NCBI GenBank assembly: GCA_032622095.1
Contig: CP136064.1
Coordinates: 179,710,011-179,774,010 of the forward strand
Direction of reading: 5' to 3'
DNA from: Siphonodentalium dalli
Lineage: Eukaryota; Mollusca; Scaphopoda; Gadilida; Siphonodentaliidae
Length of the DNA stretch: 64,000 nt
The position numbers were made by a program, and so were the translations under genes. Of the stretch, positions 44,959 to 55,759 are shown piece after piece (positions within the stretch are counted from its first letter, which is position 1; each line of letters opens with the position of its first letter). A model generated the notes under the pieces. It was not told where the DNA came from. It made no database searches and worked only from the letters and a program-made list of their open reading frames with translations.

Positions 44959-46491
44959 TTGTTTATACCATGACCGGTACAGGAGCAACAACTGCTATGA
45001 AATCGAAATAAACCCACTTAAATTAAGATGATTCTGTCGCACCATTCACAATCATCCCCGTTGTGTTCCCCACACTTGGCCGTACATCGACGTACACTAT
45101 CACAGCTGATCAGGCGTATTGATACATTGAATTAGGTCAACATTCAATTGTACGAATATGGTATCATTGTAGCCAATTCACAATAAACTGTAATCATGAT
45201 GAAACCGCCATAAATAAACAACATGAATATATATATGGGAATACGAATTTAATGAATATAAATATAACACATTGCGGGAACTTTTTTTTCTCCGCCGTAC
45301 AGTGAACAGGAAACCACGAAAGTCATTTTGAAATCCACCGTTTGTTGTTCGAGTTTTTTACGTCTATTTCTTGAAATATATGTTCAATTTGTTGATCTGG
45401 ATGTGATTTCCACGGAAATAACTGTTCGTTTTTATCGCATTAGTGAGTATAATATTCAATTGAATCGAAAGTATCAAATTGTTTTCATCGCGAGGCGCTA
45501 CATTTTAAAAATAGAGTGATTTTGATCGAGGTCATGGAAGGTTAATGAAAGGTCAACTCGGATGTAGTTCTACTATGGGTATAAACTTTAACCATTGAAA
45601 TGCCATTAAAACGTGTTACCCACAGTAGAAACGTGTTACCCACGGTCGGACTCCTGTTCACACACAGTAGGGTGTACAGCACAAATATATTATATAGCAT
45701 TTTTGTACACAGTACAATAGGGAGTCATGGTATAAAATAACTGAACACCTGTGGCCAACTTGATCTCCAGAATGTTTTTAAGTGGAAGGGACAGTGTAGT
45801 GGGGTGGGGGTGGAAGTTAGATTTTGAGTGTGTATGATTCACAACTTTTGTAAAAAAAAGTTAATGCACATGTAGTTGGAAATTTCATACATTATTACAC
45901 TACAACATAAAGGTTAAAATACATGGTTACCATTGCCTGGTATCCCAACTAGTAATTATTGTCCCCATTATGATGGGGACGGGGATCGAATGATGGAGGT
46001 ATTTTGAGGGGGTGGGAGTCACAACTGTTATAAAGAATTTTAACAGTTGGAAATTTCATACATGATTACACTAACTTTTTGTCCCCATTTATTTTACTGC
46101 TGTCTTGTTTGTTACTGTATTCCTGATATGGAAATAATAAAGAGCATTTATTACGCCACCTGTGGTGTATCTAGCTGCTGAGATTTTGATATTGCGTGGT
46201 GGATAGGGCGAATGCATTGTGGGGCTTTTATTTATAGAGTTGGAAATTCCGTTTATTTAAAAGTCGGAACTACGCGACCAGTAGGCCAAGTCCAGTAAAA
46301 CGGTTCGTTATAGGTGCTGGTTGTTATTGTTATTTTAACGGAATTCTGAGTTGGTCATTCGCGAAACCAATATATTTTATATTCTATAATTAAAACCGTG
46401 GGTATATAATATATGATCCTCTTTATGGATATTGTAGGAAGGTAAATTTAGCTAAAGCGGTGGGATATCTTGCAAGACAACACATTTCGGT

Positions 46492-47202
46492 TTGCGCTAT
46501 AACTGCTCAATGTTTTAAGGTGTTACACAACGTCTGATAAAAAGAGTTCTATCGGGAATATTCACACTATTTTTTCAGAGAACATGCATAGAGTAAACAT
46601 AGTCCTATCGGACTATCGTAAAGTAGTTCCGTTTAATTCGGGATTAATTAACCCTCAGACTGCCGAAACTGCCGACAATAAATTCGCTTGTTCGTGTCCG
46701 CCGAAAATCAAACTTGCCTGTTTAGAGGTCCCATTTTCGTGGCTAATGGTGATAGAATCACAATTTTTCAGTCAAATTCATGGATAAATTACATTACACT
46801 TAATCGGCTTATGTCCGCGGCCATAAACCTGCGTTTTGATAACAATTTATTTGAGACAAACTGTTGCGCGGGTATCAGTCGGCGCTTATCGGTTGAAGTT
46901 ATTATGATCGTGCAGCCTGCGCGTGCAACAAGTGTTCAAATACAACAGAAGAAAAAAATACTATGTCAAATAAATAACGTCATCAATGGACAGACAAGTT
47001 TCATTTCCGCGGGACACGAAAAAGCGAATTTAATGTCGTCAGTTTCGGCAGTCTGAGGGGTTTAATTAATCTCCTTTACGATATCCCGATAGGACTATAT
47101 TTACACTATGTTCTCTGAAAAAAAATGGTGTGAATATTCCCGATAGAACTATTTTTATCAGACGTTTTGTAACACATTAAAACATTGAGCAGTTAGCGCA
47201 AT
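46492..47202. mobile_element. Palindromic element hosting a piggyBac-like MITE
   Basis: The arms TTGCGCTATAACTGCTCAAT (46492) to 46651 and 47061 to AACATTGAGCAGTTAGCGCA (47202) are inverted repeats of about 150 bp: TCGGGAATATTCACAC, TTTTTTCAGAGAACAT and AGTCCTATCGG blocks are shared. The centre is occupied by 46652-47059. Without it, the arms would meet almost directly at a TTAATTAA. Confidence 0.8.
46652..47059. mobile_element. piggyBac-like MITE, 408 bp
   Basis: It begins CCCTCAGACTGCCGAAACTG immediately after a TTAA (46648-46651) and ends CAGTTTCGGCAGTCTGAGGG, a perfect 20-bp TIR with CCC tips. TTTAA follows on the right, offset by a base or two. The TTAA target and CCC(T/C) tips are the piggyBac hallmark. 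The internal 122-codon open frame (46688-47056) spans the TIR and is not a transposase. Confidence 0.82.
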
Positions 47203-47459
47203 TTTCTGGAATTTCGGACTATTTCGTCTATAAAAATACGATGAGCAACTGAAAATGTTTTTCAACATTCTGGAAGGGGTAGATGTCCAGGTATATATGT
47301 TTAAAATTTCACGCATAAACTATGACAGATAACAAAGTTATAATTAGTTTTATAGGCCCACCATAAATCCCCTATAATAAACGCATGCCCCCGTAAGCAC
47401 ATGGCTTTGCTGTGGATGCTTTCGTTCCCAGCATGCATCATTCTCGCTATCTGTAAAAT

Positions 47460-47715
47460 GTCTATGAACAATGGCTGTGCCACGCACTCTTAGCTTTGAT
47501 CCGCATTTAGAAGCATTCTGGTGTGGCGAATGAGAAACCTGCAGTAATTTATAAGCCGTAGTTCATTGTAATAATTTGAAGAATTACTTATCTTAACGGA
47601 ATTCTGAGGCGGTCCATTCATGTAACCAATATATTTTATATTATGATTTATATTTATGGCTAATAATACGATCTTGGTGGCGTTACCATTTCTGACTATG
47701 GTTTTCTTGTACATT
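47460..47715 (+). repeat. Dispersed repeat F, copy 1
   Basis: The blocks CTTTGATCCGCATTTAGAAG, ATTCTGGTGTGG(C/T)GAATGAG, AAACCTGCAGTAAT, AACGGAATT(C/A)TGAGGCGGT and TATTTATGGCTAATAATA recur in inverse order and orientation at 62085-62345. Its left part also resembles 46330-46400. No protein recognised. Confidence 0.85.
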
Positions 47716-47811
47716 ATGATATTATACATTGTGTAACCTAAAGATCAGCAGTAGCTGTGAAAGGCCTAGTTACAATACAATAATGTTTTTCTAAGCCATG
47801 CTTTCAATTTA

Positions 47812-47815
47812 TTCT

Positions 47816-47899
<84 letters not shown>

Positions 47900-47940
47900 T
47901 CTCACTCTCTCTTTCTCTCCCTCCCCTGCCTCCCTCCATC
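47812..47940. repeat. (AT)n and (CT)n microsatellites
   Basis: An AT dinucleotide run (about 47815-47896, interrupted by GT and GC) passes directly into a CT/CTCC-rich run to about 47937. The open frame seen here (I-Y-I-Y repeats) is only the translation of the microsatellite. From 47950 to 49020 I see no supported feature. Confidence 0.9.
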
Positions 47941-49025
47941 CGAAAATATGGCACAGTATTTTCACATTTCTGCACAATTATACACATTTAAGGTTAATTT
48001 GAATCTATTTTGTTATATTTCTGTATATATATGGTATAAAAAAGTCTCACCTATAAAATCGGACGCCTGTATGGCTATGGTGTGACATGTACCTCATATG
48101 GAATCAGGGAGCTAAATGTGTTCCAGAGTCGGGGACCGAGTACACCGTGGAATGCTAGAGATGAATGTAACTGGAGAATGTCCTTCACCTGATACATGTG
48201 GCTTGTTACTAAAGGATGAAATCTGGTTTATTTAATTTGTACGTCATTTCTAAATAATTTAAACTGGTGAATTAATGAGGGAATGGATTTTTGTTTAGTT
48301 GGGAAATTTATTTAACTAGCTGCTGTAGGGTTTTTCCATATAAAATTAGGCTGTGTATAGCCCTGTCGTACACTTGGGGATTTATTTAAAAAAGTAAACA
48401 CATGACCTATGATTTTTCTTGCATTATCGTGATCAACTGGTTTCAATCTAGCTGGGTGAACATCAATGGAATGGCCTACATGCTTTAATTCAGTGAATTT
48501 GACTGAAACGTTAACACTGTCGTCTATTGGAAACCATTTAGTTCAGTGATTCAATATATCACAAGAGGATTCCGATACAGAAACAGCGCAACGAACGGCA
48601 GATAACTCTATATGTATAGTGTGTGTGTTAAAAAATATATATTAGTATCTGACTGGTAGCGCGTAATTTATAGTGACCTCCCTTTAATCGTTCTCCTCAA
48701 GGCATATAGGTACCCAACGACACCAATATCATGCCGTGATAAGTGCGTTGTTCGTTTGAGTATTTTCCTCCGAGTTTTTGTTTTATCTCACTCGATTGTC
48801 ATATATTTCGGTCGGGCGAATATGAGAATGATTTTTAGAAACTGCATACAAGGTGTATCCAAGATGGACAACAGGCAATCTTGGTATCCTGAAGGTGTTA
48901 TCCCATACCCCCATGAATTCTGAATACCATTTAACAGAGAGGGGTGAATCATGAGTAACGGTTAAGAAAATATAAAATACAAGTCATGTTTATCTCACAC
49001 TAATATTATAATGTCCATAACTGCA

Positions 49026-49322
49026 ACACATGAAGATGTATGAGACTGAGTTACATCAACACATGAAGATCTATGAGAATGAATTACATCAACACATAAA
49101 GATCTATGAGACTGAATTACATCAACACATGAAGATGTATGAGACTGAATTACATCAACACATGAAGATGTATGAGACTGAATTACATCAACACATGAAG
49201 ATGTATGAGACTGAATTACATCAACACATGAAGATGTATGAGACTGAATTACATCAACACATGAAGATATACGAGACTGAATTACATCAACACATGAAGA
49301 TGTATGAGACTGAATTACATCA
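49026..49322. repeat. 33-bp minisatellite, nine units
   Basis: Nine contiguous 33-base units (ACACATGAAGATGTATGAGA + CTGAATTACATCA) with at most three differences each; units 4-7 are identical. Because 33 is a multiple of three and no stop occurs in two frames, both strands stay open (M-K-M-Y-E-T-E-L-H-Q-H on plus; S-S-C-V-D-V-I-Q-S-H-T on minus). Units are contiguous without spacers, so it is not a CRISPR array. Confidence 0.95.
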
Positions 49323-49734
49323 AAACATGTCATGTTTGCTTAGAAATAATCACATTTGAACAATATGATGCTATAAAATACCAGCCTCGCTGTTTAATCC
49401 CGAATACAGGTTAAAATGGGCATATCATATGAATCCTGAAAGTACCAGATAACAGAGGGTGGGAATCATGCGTACCACATCGAATTTTCAGCCAAATCCC
49501 GCATTTCAGAAAGGGGTGCATTGTGTTTTTGTCACCAACAAAATTCTCATCTTTGTGATAATTTAGTTATCAACTTATATTTCAATCACACGGGACTGTT
49601 TAATTTGAAATATAGTGGACGCCGCTAAAACAAACCGTGTTTATCCGTATAATCACACGTAGTGGCTACGATCTGTATTATTTCTTAACATATCATTATA
49701 TGACTACTTACTGTTATTATTATACCAACACAAA

Positions 49735-50010
49735 AGAAGTTTGACAGGGATGTGGATATGTGTTTCGTCCGTCTACCCGTGCATGTATGCGTCCGTACGT
49801 GCATCCACACCGTATATAACGGGATTTTTCTATCTCAGTTATCATATATGTCGGAATTATCTGTACACGATGTATGCTCTTCAACCACCATGCATGAGTG
49901 ACAGGGATATCCACACAGAACGATCTTCGTCCATTCCATTTGAATCAGAGTTATGGTCCTTAGGACGAATTACATCTGTGCCAATTTTGAACCTCCGCAT
50001 GCAGTCATCA
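49735..50010 (+). repeat. CCGT-rich modular repeat scrap
   Basis: TTTCGTCCGTCTACCCGTGC and GCGTCCGTACGTGCATCC near 49766-49808 are a degenerate CCGT tract, followed by single-copy-looking modules to about 50100. The layout resembles the GTCC modular repeats at 15.0 and 17.9 kb. The 90-codon open frame has no recognised domain. Confidence 0.4.
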
Positions 50011-50216
50011 TAGGTCATGCTTGAGTGAAATTTAGTATGCTCATGACCCTTAGAATATAAAAATGAGTCTAGCCAGGTGTCTGTGTCATCTTAGAGAGGA
50101 TGTGAATGATATTTGGTATATATGTAGGAAACCACATTTGTATATGGAAATAGAGAAAGTAAAAAATAGAAAAAGCTAAGGTCCATCCTTATCGTTAAGC
50201 ATGTAACCGAGCTATT

Positions 50217-50520
50217 AAAGGGCCATATCATTTTCGAATCACCGATTATTTGTTTTATAGTGCCTTGATATACGGATATAACATATGATTAAACTACTAT
50301 AATTCATCACAATTTGGAGCGTCTGTGTCTCGGAAGGTGCCCATAGAGTAATAGAAAATAGTTGAAATTATAGGAACATTTCTCCCGTTTCGAACCCAGA
50401 ATGCAACAGAATTCAAACTAAGATATAGAGTTATTCCCCGTCCATTGAAAATTATAGACTTTGCAGTACAAACTAGATGAAACTGAAACACAAAAACACG
50501 TCAACACTCAAACAACATGT
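50217..50520 (+). repeat. Dispersed repeat G, copy 1
   Basis: It matches 53358-53745 in the same orientation: ATAGTGCCTTGATATACGG, ACTATAATTCATCAC, GGAAGGTGCCCATAGAGTAA, CCAGAATGCAACAGAATTCA and AGTTATTCCCC(G/T)TCC blocks in order. Copy 2 holds an extra palindromic part (TTTCAATGGAAGGGGAGTAA with its complement). The two copies flank the nested block at 51-52.6 kb. Confidence 0.85.
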
Positions 50521-51297
50521 TCAAGATTATTACACCGGATAAGCTTATATAACAATGTTTTGGAGCTTCCTCTTTCAAATGGCATGTAATATATGGCATT
50601 TTTTATAATGTGATCTGGGGGTTCGAAAATTAAGTTGGCTTATGATATTGAAGCTGATATTCGAAGTAACAGTTTCCGTCTGATTGATATGCAATTCCCA
50701 ACCCATTCAGCACAAAATTGAAATGTTAATGATTGGATTTTGGCCTCATTGCTTTGGCAATTTAAATGCATATCAACGGTTGCTATGGGCAACATCGTTG
50801 ACAACCGGACCAACCGTGAGAACAATCAGGAGAGCAAGATGGATGTGCATACATTGTGCCAGACAGGTTTGTCCCATTCGCGCCAAAATATTGGAATTTG
50901 TTTTCGATATATGGCATAATGTTTTCTTGGCGACCTGTCTCTGCCCTGCCACCTGACTAATATTCATAAACCACCATGGGCTGAAGGATATCTATATGAC
51001 ATGTTTTGTTTAGTCATATCAGGCCACATTTGTGGTAGATCATGCCACGAATATTTTTACTCTGCATAGCTACGACCGTTGAGATCATATTCCACCATGC
51101 AGTTCAAAATCTGGGAACTGTTAGATGTTCTGACTGGGAACTTTACGCATGTAATACTATTTCTTAGTTAATACCCGTTCCTTAACCCTTTCAGTGCCAG
51201 GGGCCGATCTCATCGGCCCTAATTTACGGTCTGTAAAACCGGCCCTAAAAAAAAACAAAAATTGTTTTGTTTTGGGTTGAATTTGTTTTGGGTATAA

Positions 51298-51881
51298 AGG
51301 GGTACTGTACGCCAAATGTTGTTGTTGGTTTCTATAGTCTCCGAGTCGGAGAATAAGGTAACAATTTTTCCATTATTTGAAAGTCTGTTGAGTACGAAGT
51401 CATGTTACGGATGACAAATTTACCGGAATGCAAAAATACAAATTGTCGGTGTCGAGTAATTTTTGTAAAGTTTTCAACCAAATGAATCAAATAAAAGTTA
51501 TATTATATGCATACTAGTCCCATATAATCATTTAAGTTATTGTATCGTCGCTAGTCAGTGAGTGGCTTGAGTGTTCTCCCCGTATCATCATAATATTTTA
51601 AGCAATCGTGTGTGCGATCGGTGTTAAAAATCCAGTATCCCTCAATTACTATTTTTGATTACGGTAATTCGTAATTTAATTGACGCCATTTTATGGCTCC
51701 AGTCATAAATTCAATTTATATCAAATTATTAACTTTTAAATTATTAAATTTTAAGATAGCCTATTAACCTGAGCGTTTACAGAATACATCTTCGACTCAA
51801 ATTACTTATGTTTCTATATATTATCGATATTAGATCGTTGTTGTCACCGGAAATTTAATGAAAATGGCGTACAGTACCCCT
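51298..51881 (+). mobile_element. TTAA-flanked MITE, copy 2
   Basis: This is the second copy of the 11928-12519 family: ends AGGGGTACTGTACGCC and GGCGTACAGTACCCCT, 584 bp, flanked by ATAA on the left (51294-51297, one mismatch to TTAA) and TTAA on the right (51882-51885). The tips are better conserved here than in copy 1, which reads TACCCA at its left end. Confidence 0.88.
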
Positions 51882-52118
51882 TTAAGCATGCTATAGCGAA
51901 TTTAAAAAAGAACTGGATAAAACCTTAGGAGCATGTTATAACTCAAAACTATCACCAAGTATTCATAGTAATAATTTTGATGCCCATGAAAAACGTAAGA
52001 TTCCCTAGCTGGCACTAAACCTACAAAATATGTCTGTTAAAGAATATAATAAAAAGATTATTAAAATTATAAAAATTTGTAAAAAATAATAACAAATGAT
52101 GAAAAATTGTTAGGCCAA

Positions 52119-52184
52119 TGCATTTTCTTATATATGCGAGGCGACCTATGGTCGACTCGCATATATGATATAAAAGAGAATGCA
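52119..52184. repeat. Hairpin repeat TGCATTNTCTTATATATGCG, copy 1
   Basis: A 66-bp imperfect palindrome, TGCATTTTCTTATATATGCG to CGCATATATGATATAAAAGA with GAATGCA, around GACCTATGGTC. Related hairpins lie at 52744-52802 and, in half, at 52842-52890 and 23603-23620. Confidence 0.75.
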
Positions 52185-52743
52185 ATCGACACATGGTATA
52201 TGGGTTGATACAAAAATCGGACCTGGCACTGAAAGGGTTAATAATGTATTTCAGAGTATGTTAATGTCCCAGCTTGAAAGTGTATGATTTGGGCGACATT
52301 TGTGAGCCTATTTCGCTCTGCGTCGCAATCATGCAATTTCCCCCGAGTAATCAATTCAATGTTTACAGCGAAATCGGCTCACAACATTGGCCTAAATAAT
52401 GTACTTCAGAGCTGAGACCTTGAATTACATTATTAAGGAACAGGTATTAAAATATAAATATATTATACGTTATTTTTTCAATGTTATAAGTTCACTGTCA
52501 GAACACCAAACTGTTGTTTTGAACTGGTGGAATATGATCTCCACGGATGGAGATTTATGGCATGATCTACTTTAACGGGTGATATATTGTGCTGTGCAGT
52601 TGTTCCACCTCTCTTGTTTAGCTCATTTTAACATAGTAATTAACCTCTATAGCAATCCAGGCTTATCTCTGTTCGAAACAACCATAATCTTAAACATTTC
52701 GTGACGGGAGATTCGCTGGTGCAGCATTAAATACCATGTACTA

Positions 52744-52802
52744 GTGCATTCTCCTATAATTGCGAGTCTCCCATAGGAAGCCTCGCATATATAAGAGAAT
52801 GC
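52744..52802. repeat. Hairpin repeat, copy 2
   Basis: TGCATTCTCCTATAATTGCG pairs with CGCATATATAAGAGAATGCA around TCCCATAGGA. The preceding GCAGCATTAAA block is shared with 23570-23600, showing that the hairpin belongs to a larger dispersed repeat. Confidence 0.75.
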
Positions 52803-53357
52803 ACTGGCTTACAATGTCAAGGTAAATATTGTTATACCAATGCAATCTTTTATGTACGCGAGGCTTCAAATGGGAGACTATGAGTATGAGGAATATGAAA
52901 TATTCAATCAAATCAATGGCTATACGATAACATTTTGACTCGATGTTTGTGCCTCATATTTGTTTGAAAATATCCTCCCAAAATTCATCGTTGTACAATA
53001 TTAACTTTAGCAATCCCGATATTTGAACTTGCAATCAAAAATCTAAAAACGAACACAGTCTACGGGCACGACTGAATAAGCGCAAACATATTTCAAGGAG
53101 TCATTTACTCAATATCCGCCCCCACCTGCCCACTCAATCCTATTTTTTCGCCGATCAATTGAATCATATGGAACGACATATATGTTTGATAGCAGTGGAT
53201 TGGGGTGTACAATTCAGGACATATTTTGCAACAGTTAGAAATTGCATACACGAATCAATAGGTTGAATAATACGCTGCGTGGGATTCTTCTGACAGTTTA
53301 TAGATCTTTATAAGTCAGAGAGGTCTGTCAGCAGGAGTCTCTATCGCAATAGGAAAT

Positions 53358-53745
53358 TAAAGGCCCACTGAATTTTCGAGTCACTTATACTTTTTTTTAT
53401 AGTGCCTTGATATACGGTTTTTATAAAAAATCTATGCCATAAATTATGATTAAAATACTATAATTCATCACCATTTGGAACGTCTGTGTCTCAGAAGGTG
53501 CCCATAGAGTAATAGAAAATTGCTTAACTCATAAAATCATTTCCCCCGTTAATGCCCCAGAATGCAACAGAATTCAAACTGTATAGTTTATTTTCAATGG
53601 AAGGGGAGTAACGCTATATCTAAATATATAAAGTTATTCCCCTTCCGTTGAAAATAATCGACTTTGGCACAGAACAGACGTCGGTATCTCAACAAAAACA
53701 ACATATTCACAGTTTATTACATCGAATAAGTTGCAAATACACCGT
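53358..53745 (+). repeat. Dispersed repeat G, copy 2
   Basis: This is the counterpart of 50217-50520. Its central part is an inverted repeat (TTTTCAATGGAAGGGGAGTA at 53592 against TTATTCCCCTTCCGTTGAAA at 53632) that is only half present in copy 1. An A/C-rich low-complexity string follows at 53780-53815. From 53880 to 54402 I see no gene. Confidence 0.85.
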
Positions 53746-54402
53746 TCTCCAATTATTTCTGTGTATTTGGAGGGGGTCTGCAAAAAAAACAAAAAACAAA
53801 ACAAAAAACAAAAATCCACACACGGAGGGGGTGGGGTGAGTGGGTTGTTCGAGGTCGAAAAAAAAGACCTGTGCAGTTATTAAAGATTAACCTGAAAACA
53901 TTAATATATTTGGATTATATCACTTAGTTTTGCATCATGCATTCTTGGGTATGAGTTTGTATTTATTAATGACTAAAGCACTATAACTTACTCGTATTTA
54001 ATTGCACCGATGCGCAAATTTAAAACTGAGTGAAAAATAGTACGACGCCTGAGTTTATTTACAACAAATCACAGATGATACCAACTATGCTATTGAGTTG
54101 CACTTACATACATTACAGACTGTTGGACTGAATATTGACAATTGTATTGACATGCATTATCAACACCATTATTCATGTTGCAATACTTGAAAGAAAGACA
54201 CATATTCCTGTACGAAGGGACACGAGAGCATATCTCCATATCCATATTGGTCATGCCGTTCTAGTTAAATATATGTCAACCCAGCTATTTGAAACTCTCG
54301 TAACCACATGTTGATTTTCTTTTCAGTCACATACGTGGTTGCTTCACGTGTACTTCTTTAAAGTTTAATTCATTGATGTCCATAACTATGTGAGTGGCAG
54401 AA

Positions 54403-55759
54403 TTAGTCCGAGAGCCCATAAGGTTTTATTGTCGTCACTCTGACCAAAAGACCCACTCTGCTCATTTTGTGGCAAATTATATGTAGTTTACGGAAACCAA
54501 TTTTTTGCGAGTGGGAAACGCGGCGTTTGGGAGATATTTAACATAGAATGATGCCTGGTGAGAGCGAAAAATGTTACTTAAGTGTTGGGGGAGGGTTAGT
54601 AATTTCGAATGTATGCAACATATGTAATGTCAGCTAACACGTTATATATGCCATTTTGTCGGCAATAAGTCATTCTATCTAGTGAATAAACACAGAATTA
54701 GAATTTCAGCCACTGACCTCGAGTACGAGAGGTCAAATGTCAAATATATTTTGAAACGCCATTTTTTTAAATGTCAAATTGGAAAGTTAGCTTAAGAAAT
54801 TTTATAATCATCTGTTGGAATCCGTTCTAGTATAATTTTGAACTTTACAGTATACCAGATTCGGATATGTGGAAAGAAAATTAACACAGCCGTAATTGCA
54901 ACCATTCAAGATATCAGCCAAAATGTGTGCCGAAATAGCCAAAAACAGTAAAAATTCATAAGGTCTATCTGATCGCCGTTATAGTAAAGATGATGTCACA
55001 TGCGGTCATGTTGTCCGTTCGATACGTTATGGTAATTTACAACCCTTACAAATTAGCCAAAAATCCGACACAAAAATCCAATATGGCGGCCAAGATGGCC
55101 GCCGAAATGTGAAAATTTGCTATTTTTCGGACATTTCACCACCTTTCGTTTGTCTATATTGGAAAATATTGGCTCCTTGACGCGATTTTATACATTTATC
55201 GTATAGAAGAATTACTGGCGAACACATGGGGATAATAATATACATTCCTTGCTGGAAATTTTTGTCCGATATCACGTTTTCCCAAATGCCGGTATAATTC
55301 GGTCAAAGCCAAAACGACGCTAATAACGCAATGGCTGTTTCGAATCATCAATGGATGTTATTGCTATCACAACAAAACCCACGCGTATATATGTGCAGGA
55401 GATACTCGAGCTAGGCTTCCTCTTATCCTTGAGTTAAGAAATATTCACCCAAATCCAAGATGGCAGCCAAAATGGCCACCAGAAATAGAAAAATTGCCGA
55501 AAATCGCTGATTTGAACATCAGTGACAGCTATTGTCACGACAACTCCAAACATATTGTGAGTTGGGAAGACTGAGTCGAAGAACTGCGCTTATATTGCAT
55601 CCAAATAAAAGTCGCCCAAATCCAAAATGGCGCCCACAATGGTGGACAGATTTAGAAAATCACCGAAAATCTATCATATTCACATCATTGGGCATTATTG
55701 TCAATACAAGTCTACCCATGCTTACAGCCGAGTTGGAAATACTGTGATAAAGTAATTAT
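54403..55759 (+). repeat. Left arm of a 4.8-kb long inverted repeat
   Basis: The arm begins TTAGTCCGAGAGCCCATAAG and ends ACTGTGATAAAGTAATTAT, and is the reverse complement of 57847-59207. In the stretches I compared base by base (for example 54541-54735 with 58875-59070) differences are a few per hundred. The inner half contains two or three modules with AATCCAA(A/G)ATGGC(G/A)(G/C)CCA and ...AATCACCGAAAAT. No transposase motif is visible in the arm. Confidence 0.92.

Larger units (their letters stand above)
51186..52237. mobile_element. piggyBac-like MITE, TTAA-flanked
   Basis: It begins CCCTTTCAGTGCCAGGGGCC and ends GGACCTGGCACTGAAAGGG, a TIR of about 19 bp, with TTAA on both sides (51182-51185 and 52238-52241). 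This is the piggyBac pattern (TTAA, CCCTTT...TGCC). Without the nested MITE it is about 464 bp and has no transposase frame. An internal hairpin sits at 52119-52184. Confidence 0.88.
51036..52569. mobile_element. Outer palindromic element of a triple nest
   Basis: The arms 51036-51185 and 52433-52569 are inverted repeats: TAGATCATGCCA, GAGATCATATTCCACCA, GTTCTGAC and TTAATACC(C/T)GTTCCTTAA blocks pair across the element. A TTAA at the inner edge of the left arm was the target of the piggyBac-like MITE 51186-52237. The spacer 52242-52432 has no coding signal. Confidence 0.78.

Noticed and set aside
46688-47056. 122-codon plus-strand open frame
   Set aside because: It spans into the TIR of a 408-bp piggyBac-like MITE and shows no transposase motif.
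47766-47987. Minus-strand open frame with I-Y-I-Y repeats
   Set aside because: It is the translation of an (AT)n microsatellite and its CT-rich neighbour.
48040-48260. Minus-strand G-P-R-L-W-N-T-F stretch resembling a LINE C-terminus
   Set aside because: One short motif only, with stops around it and no supporting RT or C-terminal blocks.
49026-49322. Possible CRISPR array
   Set aside because: Units are contiguous with no unique spacers, and the context is eukaryotic; it is a minisatellite.
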